NCBI GenBank assembly: GCA_003586115.2
Contig: QVOM02000116.1
Coordinates: 34,437,946 to 34,501,945 of the forward strand
Direction of reading: 5' to 3'
From: Salvator merianae
Taxonomy: Eukaryota > Chordata > Lepidosauria > Squamata > Teiidae
DNA: 64,000 nt
Positions 22,475 to 34,900 of this stretch are shown one piece after another; within the stretch, counting starts at the first letter, position 1, and each line of letters opens with the position of its first letter. The notes under the pieces are model-generated. The model saw only the letters and a list, made by a program, of their open reading frames with translations, did not search any database and had not been told where the DNA came from. Made by a program: the position numbers and the translations under genes.

Positions 22475-25400
22475 GTAGGTTGTCATAAATATTGATGGTG
22501 ATTAATATTAATGAGGTTAATATGCTGTATTGCCTGTTTCACTTAACTAAAATATTTTAATTGTTTGAGATAAGAAATCTTACTCTAGATAGAGCCAGAT
22601 AAAAGTACTTTAAATATATCAAACTTTGAAGTTCTTCTTGGGGGCTATAATTATTTTCACTTCTTTTCACTAGTTTCAGAAGCTTTATTTCTTCATATTG
22701 TTAGTCAAATTGCATGTGCATCATGGATTTATATATCGTGAAGTTTTTTGAAATATTTTGAAAATATTATTTTCAAATCTTATTTTACTGTTTTTACTTC
22801 TAAATGTGTGTATGTGCCAGGGTTGCCAAAATCAGCCAACTGAGTCACATCTGGCTTTCTTAAGGCTTTTTCTATGGCTAGGATAATTAGTTTGGCAATT
22901 TCTGGCCATGCTGGTATATGCCTTAATGTGATGTCCACTAAACTGTAGTTACAGTGTAGGTTCGATTGGCCAATTGTATACTGTTATTAAAATATTCTTA
23001 TAAAATGAATGTTGACTGGTTGGTTGCATTTCTTTACCTTATTTTTTAAAAGGTTTTTTTTTTTTTTTTTTTTTTAAGTAGAGTTTAAAAGCTAGTGTAA
23101 TGTAGACTTCCACAAACTGGTGTTTCCCAAGTATCTTGAACATGAGCATCATCATCCATTTAGAATGATGACAGTTGTGGTCCCAAAGAGTCTAAAGGTG
23201 AATAGAAAAGGCTTTAATCCAAACTGCTGTCTTGATGATTTTTTTTTCCATTTACCTATGGTTGTTTTACTTGTACCAATCTGGATGTCATGGCGCTAAC
23301 ACAGCTCTAGAATACTGATTTTATGAAAGGCAAGCAGCTTATCAAATTAACCCTTTAGTGCTATACTGAGTGAAGAGCTTCTCAACATTCTGGGCATAAG
23401 ATTGATGAGAACAGGTATCATAATATCATTTTAAAAGCTTTCAAATTAAAATTCTAATTACAAAGTGTAAATGTAGGAGTAGCAGTTATGCTTAATAAAA
23501 ATAAAAACGTTTACCCTTTAAGTGGTTTCCTTGAGGTGCTCCAGGCTCAACAGGTGAAATAAAAGCATGGATAGGAATTTTACTGCTATAATAATCATTC
23601 TGGTAAGTGGTATGGGTTTTGTTATTGATTAAAAAAAAACAAGATTTGTTTGCTAGTTTAAAATTATTTTGGTTATCTTGTAGTTCTAGGTCTACTGTTC
23701 TTCAAAGGAATATAATAAAAAATAAAGACCAAGTTTTTGTTGTTAGCTGAGTTCTCATTTTGTTTAAAATAGTGAAACATTCAGTGCTACAGCTTATGGT
23801 TTTTAAAACAGGTACATATACATGTGAATATACAAATAAGTGAACTTGTTTGTAGGCTGTATTTTATGATTTCCAATGCATATCTCTGAGAAAGAAAGAT
23901 GGTTTATTACATTGTACACAAATAGGTATATTCTTTACAAAGGAACTTGTAGATTTTTTAAAAATAGGGTTACCATGTCAAGGGTTAAGCAACACCTGCT
24001 TAAAAATCCTCTTTTGTATAGCTATTTAAAGCACAGGAGTCTTGTCGTCTTTGTCATATGGTAATCTTTTAAAATTATAACTTCTTTGTTTCATACAAAA
24101 ACTTCAATAGTAGATGATGTATACTGAATAAAAATTACTCTTATAATTCTGTTTCTTCAGATCTGTGCTTTTCACAGATTTATTTTTTTCAGGTAACAGT
24201 GCTAGTTATACTCTTCAGTGTAAATCTGATAATATTGCTTTGAGTTGATATTTAAACTGGTTTTGATGTCACTTTTTCATAGAGAAAACTGCCAGTGCAG
24301 TTCAGAGTCTTGTTGTGTTGGTAAGGGTTGTGGTAGCTGGCTACCTAGTACAGGTCTCCCATCTTTCTGTACCATTGTAGTATGCAGCTTCTTCAGCATT
24401 TAAATTGCTCTGGTAGCCACTGCATCAAGTGGTGACACTAGCAACACAGATACTCTTTAGGTAATGAGGGGGTGGTAGTTTACCCAGCCACCTATTCAGA
24501 CTCTGTGTAGGTTGAGGCCAGTCAGTGGTGCTGCTGATAAACCTGTGTTGGTGGGCCAGTGGTAGACTTCTGAACTTCATTTCCATGGCACAGTACTTTA
24601 TGCACTAGGAAGAACAGTCATTGACTTTGTAGACTTGCACCACATATACAGCGGAACTTGTATAATACAAAGACTCAATTACAGGAAAATGTTCTTCAAT
24701 AGAAAAATGATTTATTCAAGCAGTAGATTCCAGTGTAAATCTGAGGATTAGGAGAGTTGCTACAAAGCCTCCATTGGGTTGACTGGTCCTGCTGACAATT
24801 ACATTGACTTAGATGGGCAATTGGGCCTCTCAGTGCAAACCACTGGAGAAAAGAAGCTTGCATTAAAAAGGGCAAAGACACTCCAGAGATATTCTACTAT
24901 GAGCACAAGGGAAGCACATCCAAATGCCACGCCTGAAATCTGCTGTAAACAAATGGCATGCATACAGCAGTGTACATCCATACACAGGCTATGATTTTTC
25001 ACAGGTTACAGTACTGAAGCACATAAATGCTACACAACATGCCAACCTCCCTCACACCCAGACAAGAGTATTTCTCAAGATTACAGTGCTGAAAAACATA
25101 GATGCCACACAACATACCACTCTCCACATACAACCAGAAAGGTTTTTCACAAACTGCACTACTGAAACACACAGATGTTATGCAAGATTTCAATCCCTCC
25201 TACCCAAGGCAAAGGTTTTTCACAGACTGCAATACTTGAGCACCCAGATGCCAGACAAGATGCCATCTGCCCTTCCCATCAAAGCATGGATTTCCCAAAG
25301 GCTGTAGTTGTTAAACATGCTGATGCCAGCCTCTTCTTCATCAAAAGGAATACTTTTCACAGACTGAAGTGCTGAAACACTCCATATGCCAAACAAGATG

Positions 25401-25902
25401 CCTACATGCTCCCCACACATCCCAGATATAGGTTCAGTGCTAAGCCCCAGTAGTATTGTCTTCTGAACTGTACCGTGGTTGGGTAGAATGGGATGGCAGG
25501 AAGCCCTGAGATACCAAGAAATGAGGTTTCCAAAAATTTTTTGAGCTATCCAAAAAACATACATAACAAAGAAAATATGGGTGCTGGAAAAGGTACACCA
25601 GCACATGCATATTTCTGCATTCTGCATCAGTGGCCAACCACAATGCAGACATACAAAGCACTCAGAAGCACAAAAATGCACACAAAAACATTCAAAAGCA
25701 GTCAGAAACACTTAAAAAATTATCAAAAAACACAAATCCACATGCAGAACTTATTTTTTAAAAATAGTCAAGAACAAAACACAATAGGAAATTGGCTGCT
25801 GGATCAGGAAGAAGGTTCTAGTATGCTTCAGGCGGGAAAACATTTAATAGCAATACAAAAATATCGCCTTAAACAAGGCATGTTCTCAATTAGTGAAAAG
25901 TG

Positions 25903-25934
<32 letters not shown>

Positions 25935-28900
25935 TAAAAAAAAACATGCTATATAAAATTGCACTATACAGAGTTCTACTGCATGTGCTTGTCATAATGT
26001 CTTTTGGTGTGGTTGGATGGGTTGATACCTCTTTGAGACCTTACTTGTTTCTCACCTAACCATTTGGTGTTGTCGTTCTGTTCTTCATATCGACAATTGA
26101 CAACATTTTCACCTGAATTTTTTTCAGGCCACTTGTAACTGTTCCCCTTGCCTTTTAGATAAAAGAGGCTATGGTTGTCTAAAAATGTTATGGAATTTTG
26201 TATTTCATTCTCTCCTTATTTAAATCACCTATTTATGAATTGTTTTAATGTAACCTTTGAAGCTCTTCCTTGCTGCTTCTTCCAAGGTTGGAGAGAGATT
26301 CAGAGAAACCATATGTTTTAGAAAAGTTACAGCTAATCTGTCTATTCTAGTTATTAGAATCAGATGGATGACTTGAAAGGTGGCTAGGTGAATGTGGCAA
26401 GTTTTTATTTACTGTAGGCAAAATTCTAATTACATTCCTATTCCACAGTATTTCCAAGTAGAATTCTTATTATGGAAAGTAACTGGATGTGGCTGCAGAA
26501 TGCAGCATTGAAAAAAAGAAACAGAAGGCTTATATCCGGCCCCATAGCAGGCCTAAGAAACTCCATGAAAGCAAAAATTGGAAATATCACAGAAAATACA
26601 AGAGCAGATAATTTAAAGAGAGATAAAATGGTTAGATGACTTCATTGGCTTGTACAGTAGTTTCACACGGATTTCAGCACTGTCGTGATAAAGTCACATT
26701 GCAACTTAGCAAAAGAAGTACAACTTATCCACCAGAAAAAAAATTGTTGTGCTGTCTTCCATGATACTTGGTTCCGCTTTGACTTCTGTCTCTCTACCTT
26801 TCCCCACTTTCCCCAATATCCTGTGAACTTATTCAGTCCCCACTGAGCTGCTTTGAATGGGGAGGGCTACCCTTTTTTAAGTTTTGGTCCTGAAGTTTTT
26901 TGCCTGCATGAGTATAGCCCTTAAAGTCCACTCTGGCTGGAATTGTATCAATGAATTTGCTGAGAACTACTGTTTATCTGTGGAGGTTTTATTTTTATTT
27001 CAGTAGTGCTGAAAGGATATCTTTCCCACTTTTCCTTAGCCTGGTCTATTTATAAAGCAAATTTCACTTTTCCAGCTTCTAATATGTGTCTTAGATGGAA
27101 GGACACCCCTTTCTATTTCATACCTTGAGGCACCACTGATAACATAGCTATCAAATGAGTAATATCAAACTATTTATGGAGTTAATATGGATTATGTGTA
27201 AACTCTGTTTCTGAAAATGGAAAAGAACCATTCACCTTCTGTAAGCCCTACGTTTTATGGGTGCTTAAACCCCCAATACATAACAACAAAAGATAGTAGT
27301 TTCCTTACCTATCCTATTGGTACCATACTGAAGGTATGGGAATGGACCTCCCCACTGCACACTTTTGATTAGTTCCCTGCTATTTAGTGTGGGCTTTGGA
27401 TAGGCATGAGTGATCAGTCATTCTTATTGATTGTTCAAGAAATAAAATTGATCATATTTCTTAATTTTTTTAAATTTTTTTTACTAAAGTGATGCAAATA
27501 ATTCATTTGGATTTTTGGCAGCTTGCCTTTTAACATGCCTTATGCATTTTGGGCAGTTTCTGAGGTATTTAAACAGAGTGTTGGTATGAAGAGTAATTGG
27601 CTTTCAGTGTTATCCTGGGGAAAAAAAATCTTCGTTCTGCTCTCAAGAAGAAAGGAGTGCATATGGAGCATAGTTATGTGCTAACACAGAAGTAGTGTAT
27701 GCTTTTGGCTGTGGCCCAAAAACTAATAAAAGCAAATGATTACTTCTATACCTGCTAGAAGAAAGTCTCACTGAATATGAACTGAATTTTCTTCCAAACA
27801 GATAGGATTGCAGTGCCAAATTGATTTCTCACTGGGGCTGATTGCAAGTGTTCACAGTATTTGAATATAAACTATGGTTTTAAAATTTCCTTGGTGAAGC
27901 AAAAATATGCTTGAAGTATTATTCTTGAAAGGAGTGATAGAGCAACAGTGTCACAGTTTATACTGGGATTTAAATGGTTAATGGTTTCAGCTGTCTGCAA
28001 CAGTTCTATGCTCTAGCATACAGGAGAATCAAATGTCAGGCCCTGAACTTTGTCCGGAGTTTCTGAGTGCTCCTGGAAAGTGATATTTGTATCATTCTGC
28101 AGTGACCCCCTCTGGCTGACAAGAATAAAAGCAACCATATCGAATTCCTTTTATCTCCCCCATCCCTTAATATAAGAATATTGGAAATGACATGTATTCT
28201 GATTCTATCAGAAATACTTTTTTCACTTAGTTAGGCTTATATTTGTTAGAAGGTTCAGAACAGAACATTGTATTTTGTTGTGTTGTGTGTTGTTTTGCTT
28301 AAAATACTGTTTTAATCATCATCATCAAATACTAGAGAAAACTAAGCAAAACCCTCTTTCTTTGTCCTTATGGCTAGGGACTTTGAGGGTAGGAGAGAGG
28401 AATTTACAGCCAGAGGGAGAATTCCACGTAACATGTGACTCTGCTACAAGAACAAAGGAATCAGTTATTCAATTAAAGTCTTCATATTTTAATAAACTGA
28501 TTGCAATAATGTGAATCTCCTGTATAAATTTGATTTAGCAAGGCTGATAGTTTCATAATTTTGACCATGATGCTGCATGCTGAGACAACTGCTTCCATGT
28601 TTTAGTCCAGCAGTAAATGTGTTCTTCTGCCTTCAATCCGAAGCTTATTTAGTTGGGCTTATCTGGTGCTGCTGTAGCAACCATCAGTCTCCAGGCAACT
28701 GAGGCACATTGACCTCTTAGACAAACTGAGTGTAGCACTACTTCAGTTTAGGTTTCTGAGACAATAGTGGTTGGTAGTGAATGTGAAAAATGATGGAATT
28801 TGCGTATAAATAACTATATGCAGTAAAACATGTGCGAATACTTCAGTGTATTTTGGCAGAGTTTTGGGAAGATTTCAAATAAAATCTTGCAATAGAATTG

Positions 28901-31900
28901 GTCAGAGCTAATCATGCAAAATCCTTATAGTTTGCATATGTAAGTATAGTATGAATTCAAGTATTACCACAGTTTGATATTTGTTAGCTGTTCATTGCTA
29001 TGCACTATTTTACATTTCCCTTTTTAAATATCACACCTATGTTTCAATATTTTTTTAAAAATGTATTATCTGGTTGTAGTTTATCAGGAAGATGGTTGAA
29101 GTAAAAATAGCCACTTTAGCATTTGTATGTAGTGAACATTTTTTCAGGCTGAACTCTATACTCTCCAGGAAATGGAACTTAGTTTTGCATATAAGGAAAT
29201 AATATATCTTGTTTTCTAGGTGCAGGTTGAAATTTAATTTAGAACAGTTTAACAAGAAAACAGTATGTGATATGAATAAAATATTGCTCTTCATAAACAT
29301 TGTAGTTCCAAACATTTATTAGCTCTAAAAATCAGCCATAAGAGTTTTTATCAGTAATAATACCAATTTCAATAATTATATAAAATAAGTTTGGATTGCT
29401 GAACCCTTCTGATACTTGCTGCCAGACAGGTTCAAATAAGAAATTTTAAAATTCCCAGTTGTATCCTTAACAGCTGTGGAAAAGGGCTTTTAAGTTTGAT
29501 TATCATTAAAACTTTTAAAAAGCACTTGAACGGAATTCTACTGTTATATGGAAAAATTATTTGTGTTCTAAAAATCCAGAATATTCCAAGTTGATTAGTG
29601 TCTTATTCAGAGGAGAGACATAGAAGATGATATTCTTGAACAACTGGAAGTTACGTTGCTTAATACATTCAGCATTGTTATACCAACAATAGCTCTTCAA
29701 AATGTATACAAATCAAATGATATTGTGACTTTTTACATGGAAAATGAAAAACTATGGTTTATTCAAAAGGATTTTATTAAAAGGTCTATATTCCACTATC
29801 CTAATGGAGATCTGTAGCTGTTTCACATCATTAGATTCTTATAGCTATGTTTTAAATGATTTGCGATGACCTTGTTGTACAAAAGACAGTATTATAAATT
29901 ATTTCTGAAGGTTGTACCATTTGCTTGTTTTGATGATCAAATACTATTGAGTTTCCAAATTTGTATTGGTTCTTGTCTTTCAGCAAATATTCATTTAGTT
30001 TCAGATTTTATAGCATCAAATACTTGCTTTTTCTTAGTATGTATTTGGCTATATAAGTTAACACCACTCATAAAATTCTGTTAGTAATGTGCTTAATGTT
30101 TACCCAACTAAAGAGGATGTTTGGACTATATATTGCAGAAAAACTTACTGTAGTTCTTTATAATTTTATGTAAATATTCTGAATGCACTATCTTGGCTAA
30201 AGAAGTTCATAGGTGATTATTTGAATGGGCTTCAGCGTGTTTGTGTACTCAGGCATTTTCTGATGGTCTTATTACTTGGCTGGCTGTTTATCATTGGTTT
30301 TATTGTCTTATTATTTTATCATTGTTGTAAATTGCTTTCAGATACAAAATGGAAAGTGGTATATATTCAAAATTTAACGTAGTATACTATTTTTATGAAA
30401 GAAAAATTGTTAGCTTTGAAGTAATTGAGTAGGGGAATATATTTTTAGTTAAGATGTTTTAATTAGTTGAGTAATATTGAATGAGCTGAGTGCTGCATGA
30501 CAAATAATAGTGTTGGATTTCTTGGTCCAAAATAGAGTACCTCTCTGCTAGTTTTTCCTTATGATACCATCCCTAAGGGTTTTGCTCTAAATTATGAGAT
30601 TCTAGGATGCTCATACTGAGGAGCTCATCTTAGCTAATCATCGTGATCTGAAGAAAACCCCAATATGCTAATAAAGAATTGTCCTTTGTTGCATGGTTAA
30701 ATTGGAAATAGATTTTCACAAAACTTTACTTTGGAATGTCTTCAGGATATTTTATTAAGCTGGCATTTCTGTAGTATAGAATCTGACCCCCTTGCTGAAC
30801 TATTTAATATGTCTGTATTGAATTCTGTTGTATTTCTGCTTCTGAGACTACCTTTTCTTGAGCTAATCAAAAGTCTATTTTGCATTTAAAATAGAATTCA
30901 CAGAGAGAGTGAATCCAAAAAAACCATGTTGTGGCAAGTTCACAAAAAGTATCTGACTTTGCCAGTTTCCTTCTGGAGCAGAAGCACAGTTATTACAAAA
31001 TAGGAGAATGTTAAATTATAAAGGCTTAAATTTAGTATTTGTAAAGGGTAATGGCCTACTGCTACATACATAAATAAAATTGGATTGACAGTAATATCTT
31101 CACAGTGTTTGTAAACAGCAGGAGAAGGAGCTGAGAAGCCTATATTAAACATAAAGCTGTAGCTCCACTTAATTTACACCATGGTATTGCCTTTATCCTG
31201 CACATAAGCTTCTGTTGTTTTTAACTAGATAGCTTGTGATGTTCTTTTTCCCCTTTCTGACAAGAAATATTGTAAGTGTGTAAGTGTAAGAGAAAAATAG
31301 CCAATTTATTGGTTCTGGTAGTTGTACAACTTGATGTCAACCTTTGTCAGCCTAGTGTTCTCCCTAGCGTTTTGGACTACATTTCCCATAAATCCTAGTT
31401 GGTGTGGCTATACAGATTGTAGCTGATGAGAGCCAAAACATCAGAAGGGCATCACATTTTTGAATCCTGTTCTGTCTTGCACCTTCATACCATGTTGAAG
31501 AAGGTGCTATGTTTCTTCTTTAGCAGGTATAAATCTGTTTCCCTTCTTTTGATTTTGTTTGATCTGCTTCTGTAGACTAAATTTTTCTTTGATCATTTAT
31601 GTTGTGATACTTGGTGTGACTATAGAGCAAGGATGAAGGACTTGTGATCTTCCAGAGGTGCTGAGCTACATTATCCCTGACTTTTTAAACATATAAGTTG
31701 GGTAGGGACTAAAGAGCTTTGGAGTCCAACAGTACCTGGAGGACTACAGACTGTCTACTACAGAAGTCTGATTCAGCAACAAAGTCTCCTTCTACTGGAA
31801 TTAAGATCAGTTACATATAACATAAATATTAAGAAGGCACCAAACACTTTAGATCACATTTGTTGATACAGTTTACTTCAGAAAAAAATGAAGTAAAATT

Positions 31901-34900
31901 GTATTTGACATAGTTTTATAGCTTGAAGCATAAATATATGTAATCCAGTGCTGGAAGTTTACCTTTTAAAAACACATCAGGCTTATTGGTTTAAATATCC
32001 TGCTCCAATTCTATGTTTCCATATAACTGAAAATATGCTTCTATATAAGAAAAATATTTCCAGATTAAAACAATTGTGACTTTCAACTGTTATTAACTAA
32101 AATTAATTCCCAAGAAAGATATTGATTAAATATAAACTGATTAAAAAGCAGCTTTGGAATTGGTGGCTCAGCCCTTTCTTGTTGTCCTATCATGAATGAA
32201 GGAGAGTTCAGTAATGGTTTAAGTACAATTAAATCCCTCCCCCTTCTTTATGGAAACTCAACTGTGGGCATTTTGGCATTAGCCTAAACAATGGTTTTGA
32301 ATATTTTAAGCTCCTAACAATTAGAGAGAAGTTTGGGGCATTGAATAAAGTTGGACTGATGCAATTGAACCTGACAGCTTCAACAGCCAGCCTACTCATG
32401 GGACCTGAAAGTTGTTCACACTTGGTTTCATCTCTCATCACACACTGAGTATTAAAACTTTACTCCTAGGAAGCTTGCACAGGAATGGGGTCTATACCAA
32501 AAAATATTGAATAGCCAAAAATTTGAGGTGTTTGGTATCTCGTGCTTGATGTTTAAGATTCTAAATATTTATTGGTATTTAACAAAATCAGAGAAATTTT
32601 TAAAGTTTTCATCTTTTTTATTTAAGCAGAAAGGTTGATTTTATGAATAAAGCTGTGATCAGGTGAACTAAAGTATTTGCCAGTTACAGGAATGGCTACA
32701 GTGCAGAGAGAATTTTGTAGGTGCAACACATTTTTCTTCTGTTGTTGCACCCATGTATAAAGGCTTTCCATATACCCGTTATAGATTCATCTCTGCTCAT
32801 AACATGTATGATCCCTGACATACCACTGGCTTTTTGAGCTTGAGTAATCAGCTCTTGATCAGAGTGGATGGATAGGATGAAAATAAGAAAGACAAGCACA
32901 GATCTGCTTCCTATGCACATATGTAGGCAGAGTAAAGGAACCTGCTGAACCTGTACATAGGTTCACTGGATCATGCCCCATGCTGAACATGTTTATTTAG
33001 AACACTGGCTTCTTTGGAATGCTCTTCAGTTTCATAGAGTCCAAAAAGGCATATGATAATGGTATTTTTGTGTTTTCTATATATAATTTGTTTTCAGTAT
33101 ATTGCAGAGTTTGTAAATAAAATAAAAATTTCTGGTTTATTTGCAAGTACTGCATTCAGAATATGTGTACTATATTTGAAAAACAGAACTCATATTTAAA
33201 CCTTGGGTTGATATTTTTGTTTAAGTTAATTAGCTAAAATAGGATATTGTAAAATTCAGCTTGGCTCTCTATTTCTGATAATTTCTGATAATGGTTTCTT
33301 TACTTTTTTTTTTTTTTTTTTCAAACTTGGACGAAACATGATGCTTCTATTTTCCCTTCAAATGATGAAGTAATCTAATACTTTGCTTTCCTGGCCAATG
33401 AAGTTGCTACATGCATAGTAAAGCTACTTAATCTCATTTTTCTGCTTCTTCCATTTAATTCTGTAACAAATTCCAGCTTCATGATATATAGAGCATGAAG
33501 TTGTCACGGAGCAATTCCAATAAAAAAGTTTGCCTCACTTTTGAAATTGCTGAAGAAGTACAATCTGTAGTTGCTATGGATTTAATGGGAAATTATTAAG
33601 TATTTTGAACATTAAAATATTGGATGATGTAGAAAGAGAACCAGACGTTGTGAAAAGGCTCTGTATGAAGTATGGTTTAAAATTCTGCTAAGTATGATAC
33701 ATATAATTATATTTTTTTGTTGTGCTTTAATAGTTCAGAAGCTGTAGGTTATTACTTATTGCAAGAGCTTTGGCATTTACTTTTTAAATTTAATAACATG
33801 TTTGATAACAGCTGAAAAGTAACTGTCTCTCCCCACCCCTTTCATAGTTGCAAAGTTTTTGGTGTTAACTTAATTGATATTGTGTCTCTTACTCTGAGCC
33901 AATAAATCAGGAAGTTATAAAGTTTGGGATGCAAACTGAAAAAAGAAATGTGCACTGAATTAGTTTATTTTGGCTGCAGTCCTGTATACACATTTAATAC
34001 TAATTAGGTATTAAACTGTGCAATCTTAAACTTTTGTATGCTGACATGCTGTGTGGAATCCCTGACTAAAACATAAGCAGAAAGATGGTCCTTCTATATT
34101 ATCTCTATGGAGCTACTCTCTACCAGCAGACATTGCTGCTGGAAGTTGTCATGGCAGTGCATGTGAACAGGGGCACTTGAGAGCTAGCCACGGTGTAGTA
34201 GCTTGAATGTTGGGCTTGGGCTGAGGGGATCAGACTTAAAACCCCAAACCAGCCATGGAAACTAATTGGATAATCTTAGCCTAATGTAGCTACAAGTTTG
34301 TTTTGAAGGTAAAATGGTATAGAGAAGAACAATGTTGATCAGTTCAGGCTGGGATATAAATGTAAAAATAAAGAAAATTCCAATTATGTTTGTGCTTAAG
34401 AGTAACAGTAGTAGATGTGCATGTCTATTTGGCAGAGTAACACAGTTGTTTTGGTGGTGGCAGCTCCTCTTTCTTTTCCTTGCACAGGGTGGGACAGTAC
34501 TTACGTAATATATAAACTTTGCTGCTGTCATTAAGAACTTTTGAGCCTTCCCCAAAGAACAATTATTGACACATCTTACTATTTAATGAACAGATGTGTT
34601 GCATTGATAATGATTCCATAGAATACCATTTTAAAATTTTATGCGATAAGTTTCAGCATGAAAATGCACCAAAAAATACATTAGCTAAATTTGTGTTTTT
34701 TAGCAGCTTCTTATGCAATATAAGAAACTGCATTTGATGGGAATGCAGAGAAAGTTTCTGATATGACATGACATGACATGTGGTTTAGCTGGTTTTTATT
34801 TTAATATGTTTATTTTATTAATGATTATTTCTGGATTTTGTAGGTTTATTGGTGCACTGGTGAAAAGTGATATAAAAATCTCTTTAAATAAACAAAAGAA

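Noticed and set aside
24924..25307. 127-codon forward frame with similar repeated peptides
   Set aside because: Same repeat in the other orientation. The 74-bp period shifts frame every unit.
24985..25435. CRISPR-like regular repeats
   Set aside because: Units are diverged along their whole length with no conserved repeat/unique spacer alternation, and the genome is vertebrate.
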